A stretch of DNA of 40,612 nucleotides from Mesoaciditoga sp. Its GTDB lineage: Bacteria; Thermotogota; Thermotogae; Mesoaciditogales; Mesoaciditogaceae. The notes beneath the pieces are model-generated. The model did no database searches and was not told where the DNA came from. It saw nothing but the letters and a program-made list of their open reading frames with translations. The stretch spans positions 1 through 40,612 of the forward strand of contig WGFY01000053.1 in assembly GCA_015491995.1 (NCBI GenBank), in the 5' to 3' direction. The position numbers and the translations under genes are program-made. Of this stretch, positions 32,309 through 40,612 are shown in pieces (positions within the stretch are counted from its first letter, which is position 1; the number at the start of each line of letters is the position of its first letter).

Positions 32309-33643
32309 TCATTTAACCTTTGCCACAGAGCCCATTGGATCCCATGGTGGAAGAATGGTCGGCTTCTTTTTAAGAGCTTCTTTCATTTCCGATGAAAGGT
32401 ACTTTTTGCTTATGACAATTTCGTAAACGTACTCGTCAAACCATCTATCACCCATGACAAAATATCCTTCTTTCCCAACTTTTTCACCCCAGCTATTTTC
32501 AACTTTCCATTTAACACTTTTGTCATTCACGATATCAACGCCTGTTAAAACCATGGCATGAGTCATAAGACTGTTGCCATAATCCAATCGTTGAGCTTTG
32601 TCGAGGTTGAAATTCACATCGTACAAATTTTCAAAATCGTACACTTCTGTGTCAAGTATCCCGCTATCTTTTTCCATCATCTTTCCCACATCCGACGCAA
32701 ACCAGATGATATCTCCATTCTCTATCGCTTTCTTCGCCATATTCTTAAGCGCATCCAAATTCTCATTTAAGTACACGACATTCTCTCCACCAACGACATT
32801 CCCAAGATATTGAACGGTGTAAGTCTTGTGAAAGTCTTTATCGGAAGTTGGACAATTTATGACGCTTACCATATCATCCAAATCCACTCCAACGTATTTC
32901 TCATAAAATTCTATTGGGGTAATGTCACTTATCCTATGAAAAAACCCTTCCTTATCTTTGTACTCATAGTCAAATTTTTCTGTTGGAAGTCCAATGCTTA
33001 TCGTAAGCATTCTGTAAATTTCCTTCATCAGTTCATGCTTTTTCTCTCTAAGAGAACTTTCACTTTCACCTGATTCTGACATTTTTCTGAGTATCATGGC
33101 ATCTTCTCGAAGTTTGGTCTTAAGCAGCATGTTCATGGCTTGAGAGTTGCTCGTGTGAAAGCTCTCTTTCATAACTTCTTTGGGAACCACCCCATACTTT
33201 TTCACGAGCTTTGAGAACATGCCCCATTGCCCACCGTCTTCAATCAATCCTTCTAACAGCCAAGACACAAGTCTTGAATGCAAACCCTCTTTTACGGTTT
33301 CTATGATACTTTCAAGAAAATAATTGGCCTTTTCTAACTTATCCCAAAACATCTCATAGCTTTGAGAAAGCTCAAATTGATCGATGTTCAATTTTTTTGC
33401 CGCGGTATTTCTAAGAAAGTTGAGGCCTGCAAACATCCAGCACCTTCCACTGTGCTTTTGATTTGTGATCTTCATCGTTTTTACTTCGTTTGAAAAAACG
33501 TGATTGTACTTAGAGAAAAAAACTCTGCTAAGTGCAACGCTCGTCAAAGAGTTGTTAGAAACAGCGTTCATCGCAATTAAATTCTTTGGCGAAGATACAA
33601 AAGCTCGTTTCATTTCTTCAACTTCATTCAATTTCAATTCCAA
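32309..33643 (-). CDS. pepC: C1B cysteine aminopeptidase (bleomycin hydrolase/PepC family)
   Basis: About 444 residues, full length for the family. The active-site set is complete: Gln and Cys68 in ITNQKHSGRCWMFAGLN, His in LMTHAMVLTGVD and Asn in WKVENSWGEKVG. Family members form cytoplasmic hexamers that trim peptides from the N-terminus. TTG at 33643 is chosen because GGAGGTG is six bases upstream; the longer TTG-GAG-GTG frame uses that ribosome site as codons. The leader upstream contains a terminator-like hairpin and a CCTCCTC stretch, see the entry at 33722-33800. Confidence 0.9.
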   Translation of the reverse strand: MELKLNEVEEMKRAFVSSPKNLIAMNAVSNNSLTSVALSRVFFSKYNHVFSNEVKTMKITNQKHSGRCWMFAGLNFLRNTAAKKLNIDQFELSQSYEMFWDKLEKANYFLESIIETVKEGLHSRLVSWLLEGLIEDGGQWGMFSKLVKKYGVVPKEVMKESFHTSNSQAMNMLLKTKLREDAMILRKMSESGESESSLREKKHELMKEIYRMLTISIGLPTEKFDYEYKDKEGFFHRISDITPIEFYEKYVGVDLDDMVSVINCPTSDKDFHKTYTVQYLGNVVGGENVVYLNENLDALKNMAKKAIENGDIIWFASDVGKMMEKDSGILDTEVYDFENLYDVNFNLDKAQRLDYGNSLMTHAMVLTGVDIVNDKSVKWKVENSWGEKVGKEGYFVMGDRWFDEYVYEIVISKKYLSSEMKEALKKKPTILPPWDPMGSVAKVK

Positions 33644-33721
33644 TTTCTTCACCTCCAAAAATCATATCAAGTCTATTTTAACACTTTGAAGAGCGAACAA
33701 TTACACAACCAGTATTTGGCA

Positions 33722-33800
33722 GAAAAAGACCGCCCGTTTATCATATCGGGCGGTGGTGAGGAGGAAGCGCTTATGTAACATCAACTTCTTTTTGAGTATA
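33722..33800 (-). ncRNA. Candidate small RNA or pepC leader attenuator
   Basis: On the minus strand an extended -10 box TGCTATACT (TATACT at 33795-33800) predicts a start near 33788. The transcript of about 67 bases would contain CTTCCTCCTCACC, complementary to ribosome binding sites, followed by a strong hairpin (33729-33754) and CTTTTTCT. A short frame, MLHKRFLLTTARYDKRAVFF, begins in the same stretch. It is either a free small RNA or the conditionally terminated leader of pepC, which starts 145 bases downstream. A weak -35 (TTGCGA, 20-base spacing) is compensated by the extended -10. Confidence 0.45.
33729..33754 (-). terminator. Intrinsic terminator upstream of pepC
   Basis: ACCGCCCG and CGGGCGGT form a perfect 8-bp GC-rich stem around a 10-base loop, followed on the minus strand by CTTTTTCT. 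It ends transcription from the promoter at 33795 before pepC unless bypassed. Confidence 0.7.
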
Positions 33801-33936
33801 GCACAAATCTTTTATGTGTTTCGCAATTTTATAAATAATGTAAAATTATATTCCTATTTCAACGTCAAAATGACATATTTTTACCATTCAAGCAATCATT
33901 TCGTAATTTAAGGCTCCTTCGATTGGAATCAAAAGA

Positions 33937-33972
33937 AAATCAGGATCCTCATTCGTTAAGGGATCCTGATTT
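33937..33972 (-). terminator. Intrinsic terminator behind the pullulanase remnant
   Basis: AAATCAGGATCC and GGATCCTGATTT form a perfect 12-bp stem around a 12-base loop; on the minus strand TTTTCTTTTG follows. It lies 18 bases beyond the old stop codon of the pullulanase gene. Confidence 0.75.
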
Positions 33973-33989
33973 GAAAAAGAATTTGCGTT

Positions 33990-34955
33990 CTAATTTTGAT
34001 TCAGAACGTATGCTGAAGTTGAGTCAACTTCAATCGTTCCAGAAATACTGCATTGGCATCAAATGAACATCCGTAACCCCAAGGACTTTAAGTGATCAAT
34101 ACCTGTTGTAATTCCATCGTAATTCGCTCCGTGAACGGTAAAGCCAAGATATTTTCCGCGATAAGCCTTTGGAAGATCAGAATTAGGCGAAGATGTGAAA
34201 TCTCTCACATCTACTTCGTATATTATCGCGTCAGTTTGATGAGAAAGCTCTGGAGAAATATCATCTCTCCAATTTTGAGGATCTGTTTTTTTCAAATTCA
34301 CGATCATGGATTTTTGGTTGTACGTATCGGTTGCGTAGCAATAAATATCTGGAGTTATACGAACTTTGCCATAGGATTCAAACTTGTAAAGATAATAGAT
34401 GCCGTTTCAAATCGCCTTTAACGCTGACTTCCCAAACTCCTTCATTGTTTCGAGACATTGAATAAGTGGCAAAAGGCTTTGAACCATTTGCGGATTTGTA
34501 GAGCAAAACACTGACATTTTTGGATACCGGCGACCAAACTTTGAATTTGGTCAAAGTGGGTGAATAGATAGGCCCAAGTTGACCGTTGTAGTAAAATTTT
34601 GGATCGTTGCTTTATAAGCATAGACAACGGAGGGGCTAAAGCCTTTTATTTTCAACACAACAAGATCCGCCACATCGTACGTTGATAAAACGCGCGCCAA
34701 TTTTATCTCAACGTAATTCGTCTTGGTGACGCCACCAGGTAAAGCCGGGTAAACACTTTCTATTGGCCAATTTTTACCGTTTACAGTCACTCTAACAGAT
34801 TGCCTCCACTTTTTCGTGTTCACCGAATTGGTCAAAAAGGTATCGATGGTGTTTAGAGAATTCAGAAACTCTCTCATTACCCTCGGTAAGATGTCGATCT
34901 TTTTTGGATCTGTAAACCAATCACGTTGACCTTGGACCAACCATATTTCTGCCAC
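33990..34955 (-). pseudogene. Type I pullulanase (GH13), decayed and internally deleted
   Basis: Reading leftwards: EIWLVQGQRDWF and a carbohydrate-binding-like N domain, then after frameshifts GVWEVSVKGDL, YYLYKFESYGKVR, SMIVNLKKTDPQNW, DAIIYEVDVRDFTSSPNSDL, YRGKYLGFTV and GIDHLKSLG, the run typical of the start of the pullulanase barrel. After VHLMPMQYF the sequence jumps to IEVDSTSAYVLNQN and a stop (33990-33992), which resembles the C-terminal beta-sandwich end. Nearly all the catalytic barrel, including the YNWGYDP motif, is missing. The 5' end (signal peptide) is also lost. It is dead. Confidence 0.85.
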
Positions 34956-34968
34956 CTCCAGAAGGAGA

Positions 34969-35304
34969 TCATTTTTCCCAGAATTTAACTCTTACACTTC
35001 TTTTAAAAAGCATTTGAAGGCCTATTCCAACAAGGTAGGAAGCTATGAACGCGACAAAAATTTGAGAGGCGGGAGCGGAAGAAAACTCAAAAAGGTTGAA
35101 CGTCCTCACGAATATGAAAACAGAAAAAAGCAAACTTCCTATCCCAACTAAATTTTTGCTGTACAGTTCTCTAACACCTTCAACTCCAAAAAGGATGGCA
35201 AAGAGGATTCCCATCAAAAATCCAAAAGTCATATTCACAAATCCAAAAAGAGACAGAAAGAGCAATATTCCAACTAAAATAAGAAAAATAGAAAAAGCCT
35301 TCAC
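34969..35304 (-). CDS. Small membrane protein (LiaI/LiaF-TM-like)
   Basis: 111 residues with four hydrophobic helices: a first [20 protein letters not shown], then [24 protein letters not shown] and [13 protein letters not shown]. The start and spacing resemble the transmembrane part of LiaI/LiaF-type envelope-stress proteins, but this family is poorly conserved. GTG at 35304 is used; AAGGAAGGA lies upstream with wide spacing, so the start is uncertain. It lies directly before the pullulanase remnant and shares its direction. Confidence 0.5.
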   Translation of the reverse strand: MKAFSIFLILVGILLFLSLFGFVNMTFGFLMGILFAILFGVEGVRELYSKNLVGIGSLLFSVFIFVRTFNLFEFSSAPASQIFVAFIASYLVGIGLQMLFKRSVRVKFWEK

Positions 35305-35425
35305 TTACATTCACGTCCTTCCTTGCATGATTTTTACTTGTTCAACTCCAAATTATATCATTCATCATTACTCTATAACACATACATCAAAAAACTTGAC
35401 TTTGAGTCGAAATGTAAAAATATCC

Positions 35426-35454
35426 TTGACATTGTCATTCACAAGTGGTATGAT
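35426..35454 (+). promoter_or_regulatory. Near-consensus promoter of the cold-shock gene
   Basis: TTGACA (35426-35431), a 17-base spacer and TATGAT (35449-35454). The start near 35461 leaves a 40-base leader, much shorter than the thermosensing leader of E. coli cspA. Confidence 0.8.
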
Positions 35455-35500
35455 GTGTTTGTGGCTAAGAAGCCATATGAATTTTAAGGAGGCAATATGC

Positions 35501-35701
35501 ATGAAAGGTACTGTTAAATGGTTCGACCCCAAGAAAGGCTACGGATTCATCACCATGGAAGATGGGAATGACATTTTCGTCCACTACTCTGCGATAACTA
35601 TGGATGGATTCAAAACTCTTGAGGAAAATCAAAGAGTAGAGTTCGACATCACCGAGGGGCCAAAAGGTAAACAGGCTTCAAACGTGAGAATGGCTGACTG
35701 A
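35501..35701 (+). CDS. csp: Cold-shock protein, CspA family
   Basis: 66 residues, one OB-fold domain: [19 protein letters not shown] carries RNP1 (KGYGFI) and DIFVHYSAI carries RNP2 (IFVHY). It binds single-stranded RNA and DNA in the cytoplasm and melts RNA structure. ATG at 35501 with GGAGG eight bases upstream. Stands alone with its own promoter and terminator. Confidence 0.95.
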   Translation: MKGTVKWFDPKKGYGFITMEDGNDIFVHYSAITMDGFKTLEENQRVEFDITEGPKGKQASNVRMAD

Positions 35702-35727
35702 TTTAGTAATCGTCAAACTCGAAAACG

Positions 35728-35751
35728 AAAGCCCGGCTTAAGCCGGGCTTT
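35728..35751. terminator. Bidirectional terminator between csp and pgk/tpi
   Basis: AAAGCCCGGC and GCCGGGCTTT form a perfect 10-bp stem around TTAA, 26 bases after csp and 7 before the end of the convergent fusion gene. T-rich flanks are present within the stem base. Confidence 0.85.
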
Positions 35752-35758
35752 AAATATG

Positions 35759-37714
35759 TCAACAAAAGTTCGAAGCCGTTTTATGTATTTCTGAAAATTC
35801 ATCCACTTTCAAAGAAGCTCCACCAATGAGACCACCATCTACATCTGGCAAGAGAAATAGCTCTTGGCAATTGGTTTTTTTGATGCTGCCTCCATAAAGA
35901 ATGGAAATTTCCTCTGCAACTTTTAAAGAGTAAATCTCACTTATCACCTTTCGAATGTAAGCGATTGCCTCTTGAGCTTGATACGGACGCGCCACGATCC
36001 CAGTTCCAATTGCCCAAACTGGCTCATACGCTATTGTCAGTTTTGAACTATCTGAAAGTTCGACATCTTTGAGATCTTTTGTGAGCTGTTCCCTCAAAAG
36101 TTCAAAAGTCTGGTTGGCTTTCCTTTCTTCAAGGGTTTCCCCAACACATAAAACAACTGTCATTCCACTTCCGAGTGCCGCTTTCACTTTCTCATTTATG
36201 AATTCATCACTTTCTCCAAAAACATGGCGTCTTTCGGAATGCCCAATCAAAACGTGAGATATTTCCATATCTTTGAGCATGGGAACGCTCACTTCACCAG
36301 TGAAAGCCCCGAATGGCTTTGAATGTACATTTTGTGCTCCAACAACGACAGATGAACCTGTAAATATCTCCTTAACGTCTGAAAGGGAAAGGTACGGGGG
36401 GAATATCCAAACTTTGGCATTGCTTTCAAAATTCAAAGATTTCATGAGATTCCTTGAAAATACTTGGGCTTCCGATGGGACTTTGTTCATTTTCCAGTTT
36501 CCAGCCACTATCAAAGAACGCTTCTTCTTTGAATCGAGAATGGATGCTATCCCGGGCAATTCTTTTCCTTCAAGAAATTCAAGCGAAGCGCCTCCACCGG
36601 TAGAAACATGAGAAACCTCGCCTTCCAATCCAAATTTCTTAACAGCGGCGGCGCTATCTCCACCACCGATAACCGTAAGAGCATCTTTCATACCAGCAAG
36701 GGTTTGTGCTATCGCTTTTGTGCCAACGGCAAAATCATCGATTTCGAAAACTCCCATCGGTCCATTCCAAACGACAGTTTTTGAATCAGAAAGCTCTGAT
36801 TGGAATAACTCAACGGTTTTTGGACCTATGTCAAGACCCATCCATCCGTCTGGAATTCCTTCCGCCGTACTGAAAATTTTAGTCTCAGCACCCGCCTTCA
36901 ACTCTTTTGCACATAAAGCGTCTATTGGCAATACGAATTCTACACCGGCTTTTTCAGCTTTGTTCAAGATCTCCTTTGCGATGTCTACGTTGTTTTCTTC
37001 AAATTTGGATGATCCAATTTTATGCCCTTGGACTTTCAAAAAGGTGAACATCATGGCACCACCGACAAGCAGCTTGTCCGCTTTGTTGAGAAGGTTCTCT
37101 ATGACTTCTATTTTATCCGAAACCTTGGCGCCACCCAGTATGACCACATACGGTTTTTTTGGAGAATATGTGACCTTTGAGAGCATTTCAATTTCTTTTC
37201 CCATTAAAAAACCTGCAATTGATGGAAGAAATTTCGCAACTCCAACGTTTGAAGCATGGGCACGATGCGCCGTTCCAAAAGCGTCGTTTACATGAATATC
37301 CCCGAGCTTTGCAAGGGATTTTGCAAATTCAGGATCGTTTTTCTTTTCACCTGGGAAAAAACGTGTGTTTTCCAACAAAACAACATCGCTCATTTTCAAA
37401 CTTTCAGAAAGTTTTTCCGCGTTTTCTCCTATCGTTTCTCTACAAAAAACAACTTCCTTTTCAAGGAGATCACCTAACCTTTTGGCTACTGGGGCAAGCG
37501 AATATTTCGGATCATTTTTACCCTTAGGGCGGCCAAGATGAGACATCAGTATCACTTTGGCACCTTGTTCCAACGCATATTCTATGGTAGGAAGAGCTGC
37601 TTGAATTCTGGTGTCATCACTTATGTGGCCTTCTTCCATTGGAACGTTGAAATCTACACGCATTAAAACGCGTTTACCCTTCAATTCAACATCTCGAACT
37701 GTGAGCTTAGACAT
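35759..37714 (-). CDS. pgk/tpi: Phosphoglycerate kinase-triosephosphate isomerase fusion
   Basis: 651 residues. Residues 1 to about 397 are phosphoglycerate kinase: [35 protein letters not shown] and [13 protein letters not shown]. Residues about 401-651 are triosephosphate isomerase, with Lys in AGNWKMN (406-410), His in IGHSERR and Glu in [11 protein letters not shown], then [11 protein letters not shown] short SKKKRS linker joins them. The fusion is characteristic of Thermotoga and relatives; in T. maritima free PGK is also made. I see no slippery heptamer at the junction here. It follows gap by 13 bases in one operon. Confidence 0.95.
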   Translation of the reverse strand: MSKLTVRDVELKGKRVLMRVDFNVPMEEGHISDDTRIQAALPTIEYALEQGAKVILMSHLGRPKGKNDPKYSLAPVAKRLGDLLEKEVVFCRETIGENAEKLSESLKMSDVVLLENTRFFPGEKKNDPEFAKSLAKLGDIHVNDAFGTAHRAHASNVGVAKFLPSIAGFLMGKEIEMLSKVTYSPKKPYVVILGGAKVSDKIEVIENLLNKADKLLVGGAMMFTFLKVQGHKIGSSKFEENNVDIAKEILNKAEKAGVEFVLPIDALCAKELKAGAETKIFSTAEGIPDGWMGLDIGPKTVELFQSELSDSKTVVWNGPMGVFEIDDFAVGTKAIAQTLAGMKDALTVIGGGDSAAAVKKFGLEGEVSHVSTGGGASLEFLEGKELPGIASILDSKKKRSLIVAGNWKMNKVPSEAQVFSRNLMKSLNFESNAKVWIFPPYLSLSDVKEIFTGSSVVVGAQNVHSKPFGAFTGEVSVPMLKDMEISHVLIGHSERRHVFGESDEFINEKVKAALGSGMTVVLCVGETLEERKANQTFELLREQLTKDLKDVELSDSSKLTIAYEPVWAIGTGIVARPYQAQEAIAYIRKVISEIYSLKVAEEISILYGGSIKKTNCQELFLLPDVDGGLIGGASLKVDEFSEIHKTASNFC

Positions 37715-37727
37715 ATTTGTCCACCCC

Positions 37728-38735
<1,008 letters not shown>

Positions 38736-38753
38736 TTATACCTCCTATTTTAA

Positions 38754-39083
38754 TCAAAAATTAGGTATGTTCATACCACCGGTTACAGATTTCATCTCTG
38801 CATCCACACGTTCTTTTACCCTGTACATATATTCGTTAAAAGCTGTGATAAGAAGTTCTTTAAGCATATCGGTATCTTCAAGAACTTCTGGTTTGATTTC
38901 AACTTCTTTTACCTCGTAGCCGCAATTTCCTTTTATTTTGATGGCCTCTCCGCCTACCGAAGCTTCAATTTCTATGTTTTTGAGATTTTCCTGAACCTCA
39001 GCGGCCTTCTTTTGCACCTCTTGGGCTTGTTTCAAAAGTTTTGACATGTTCATTCCACCCAAACCTTTGAATTTGTTAGACAA
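38754..39083 (-). CDS. ybaB: YbaB/EbfC nucleoid-associated protein
   Basis: 109 residues: MSKLLKQAQEVQKKAAEVQENL (N-terminal helix), ASVGGEAIKIKGNCGYEV (strands), DMLKELLITAFNEYMYRV (helix) and a Gly-rich end. The homodimer binds DNA like tweezers. TTG at 39083 is supported by GGAGGAG six bases upstream and overlaps the dnaX stop by 8 bases. dnaX-ybaB is a conserved pair, usually followed by recR, which is absent here. Confidence 0.9.
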   Translation of the reverse strand: MSNKFKGLGGMNMSKLLKQAQEVQKKAAEVQENLKNIEIEASVGGEAIKIKGNCGYEVKEVEIKPEVLEDTDMLKELLITAFNEYMYRVKERVDAEMKSVTGGMNIPNF

Positions 39084-40500
39084 TTTCTTCTCCTCCTTCC
39101 GGAAGAAGTTTCCCTCCGAATATACTTAAAGTTCTTATGACAGCATCCCTCATTTTTGGCTCCATGGTTTCAATTGAAACTGCCGAATAGGCGCTTAAAA
39201 ATTTCACCTCTCTTGATGTGAGACGCTTAAAATTACCTTCAATATCTTTTAAACCCTCCTTTAAAAACTCATGGCAGAGCTCACTGTCGGATATCGCAAG
39301 CACCCTATCCCCGAAATCCTTGATTGACGATTTTGCCAAACATGCGAAGATAGAAATTTTTCCCTCTGTTGAATACCATTCGATCAAGCGCTCTACATCC
39401 GTTTTTATATCGCTTTTTTTAGAATCCGGATTGATCGCTTTGATATTAGAAGATTCAGCCTTTTCAATTACTTCTGAGCTTCGAGTGAAAGTTTCAGTAT
39501 GTTTCATCGATTCAAAGATGCTTAACACTTTAAAAGTATCAAATTGTCTTTCCTCATGTTTAAGCCTTTGAACTAGATCGGATATGAATTTTCCCACTTC
39601 AACCATCGACGGCTCCAGCAGTTTAACACTCACAAATTCAAGACTTTGCCTGGCAAAGTTCAACGGTTCTACTCCTTGCTCTTCGATGGTGTCTATGAGC
39701 TTCAGCAAAAGCTCAGCATTCCCCTTGATAATAGATGAAACGTACTCTTCAACCATCTCGGCAGAGACTTCTCCAAGCATAGAAAGCGTTTCATTCAAAG
39801 TCACATCTCCGGATGAAAATCTGGAAACTTCTTCAAGCAATCCGATGGCATCCCTCAATCCTCCAGTCGATCTTTTGGCTATATGATCGAGTGCGCTCAT
39901 TTCAAAACCGATATTCTCATTCTTGCAAATTTCGATAAGATGCTTCTTCGTGGACTCTTCTGGAATTCTCCTGAATTCCACAACTTGACATCTTGATTTT
40001 ACAGTCTCAGGAACCTTTTGAATTTCAGTTGTGGCCAAAATGAAAACGGTGTGTTCTGGAGGCTCTTCCAAAGTTTTAAGCAACGCGTTAAACGCCTCTT
40101 TGGTAAGCATGTGGACCTCGTCTATTATGTACACTTTGTATTTGGATTCAACCGGAAGATAGGCCACTTTATCACGTATGGCACGGATCTCATCTATCCC
40201 GCGGTTCGAAGCGGCATCCATTTCAACCACATCCATGGATTTCCCAGAATCTATCGTTTTACATGATGTGCATTCGTTGCATGGTTCGTACCCATCTATG
40301 GGATTTTCACAATTAAGGGATTTTGCAAGTATGCGCGCGGTCGAAGTCTTTCCCGTTCCGCGTGGGCCGCTAAAAATGTAAGAATGCGAAACCATCCCTT
40401 TTGACAAGGCATTGGAGAATAGTTTTTTCACATGCTCTTGCCAAACGATGTCACTGAATTTTTTTGGTCTGTACTTCAGATAAAGCGTCTCCATTTCCAT
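39076..40500 (-). CDS. dnaX: DNA polymerase III subunits gamma/tau
   Basis: 474 residues. Start LYLKYRPKKFSDIVWQE, Walker A GPRGTGKTSTAR, a zinc-binding CNECTSC with one further Cys upstream (SLNCENP), Walker B VYIIDEVHML and sensor I ILATTEIQKVP. The C-terminal region is short for a tau form, with no frameshift slip site noticed. It is the clamp-loader motor. ATG at 40500, four bases after GGAG; an internal ATG (40494) is possible. Confidence 0.94.
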   Translation of the reverse strand: MEMETLYLKYRPKKFSDIVWQEHVKKLFSNALSKGMVSHSYIFSGPRGTGKTSTARILAKSLNCENPIDGYEPCNECTSCKTIDSGKSMDVVEMDAASNRGIDEIRAIRDKVAYLPVESKYKVYIIDEVHMLTKEAFNALLKTLEEPPEHTVFILATTEIQKVPETVKSRCQVVEFRRIPEESTKKHLIEICKNENIGFEMSALDHIAKRSTGGLRDAIGLLEEVSRFSSGDVTLNETLSMLGEVSAEMVEEYVSSIIKGNAELLLKLIDTIEEQGVEPLNFARQSLEFVSVKLLEPSMVEVGKFISDLVQRLKHEERQFDTFKVLSIFESMKHTETFTRSSEVIEKAESSNIKAINPDSKKSDIKTDVERLIEWYSTEGKISIFACLAKSSIKDFGDRVLAISDSELCHEFLKEGLKDIEGNFKRLTSREVKFLSAYSAVSIETMEPKMRDAVIRTLSIFGGKLLPEGGEEIV

Positions 40501-40524
40501 CGCTCTCCGTTCATCCTCGAAGTT

Positions 40525-40530
40525 ATTTTA
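40525..40530 (-). promoter_or_regulatory. Extended -10 promoter of dnaX
   Basis: On the minus strand TGGTAAAAT, an extended -10 (TGnTAAAAT), ends 25 bases before the dnaX start. The -35 region is weak. Confidence 0.4.
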
Positions 40531-40592
40531 CCATAAAAAGATGAACGATTTGTTTATATGTGAATTTTTACTCATGGCTCAAAATTTTGTAG

Positions 40593-40612
40593 GGGCAATT
40601 CATGAATTGCCC
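40593..40612. repeat. Perfect palindrome cut by window edge
   Basis: GGGCAATTCATGAATTGCCC reads the same on both strands, preceded by TGTAGG. It resembles the GTAGGGGC...GCCCCTAC dispersed repeats common in anaerobic and thermophilic bacteria. The right flank lies outside the window. Confidence 0.5.

Noticed and set aside
36484-36540. Programmed frameshift site at the pgk/tpi junction
   Set aside because: The A-rich stretch CAAAGAAGAAGCG is not a slippery heptamer and the frame is already continuous.

Overview
The window looks like the chromosome of a low-GC member of the Thermotogota. The strongest clue is one reading frame that fuses phosphoglycerate kinase to triosephosphate isomerase, directly after gap, an arrangement known from Thermotoga and relatives. 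The remaining housekeeping genes (zapA-yvcK-whiA-nrdR, dnaX-ybaB, a compact Pgi, frequent TTG/GTG starts behind strong ribosome sites) fit the same group. A mesophilic or acid-tolerant deep lineage is possible, but genus cannot be decided from the sequence alone.

Layout. Positions 1-5800 are accessory and partly decayed: an IS630-type transposase fragment, two IS4/IS5-type transposase wrecks, a 328-bp insertion with inverted ends and a 10-bp target duplication, an ACR3/BASS-type transporter, a LysR regulator and an MFS transporter. Positions 5800-13010 form a long plus-strand cluster with a sulfur-handling character: two DsrE-like proteins, two TauE/SafE exporters (the first broken by one stop codon), an alpha/beta hydrolase, a decayed unknown gene, a 2[4Fe-4S] ferredoxin, a DUF169 protein, two paralogous small basic proteins flanking the second exporter, and a winged-helix protein. 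pgi sits inside this cluster. Positions 13080-17433 hold a secreted low-complexity protein divergent from a two-component system, then asparagine synthetase. An IS remnant follows. Positions 17900-20300 are a nitroreductase, a DMT transporter and an unusual crotonase-fold protein, all on the minus strand.

A decayed GH2 beta-mannosidase (20547-21440) and a decayed type I pullulanase (33990-34955) show ongoing loss of polysaccharide-degrading genes. Between them lie an orphan sensor kinase, a NUDIX protein, nrdR, whiA, yvcK and zapA/zapB-like genes in one tight minus-strand operon. Next is a YtrA-type operon (beta-solenoid membrane protein, GntR regulator, ABC permease, ABC ATPase), divergent from a second ABC-2 exporter operon. 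Then come a bleomycin-hydrolase-type aminopeptidase, a cold-shock protein with a near-consensus promoter and terminator, and dnaX-ybaB-gap-pgk/tpi on the minus strand.

The most interesting leads are the sulfur module with its duplicated exporter and small-protein pairs, and a short transcription unit at about 33722-33800 (extended -10, CCUCCUC anti-Shine-Dalgarno stretch, strong terminator) that could be a small RNA or a leader attenuator for the peptidase gene.
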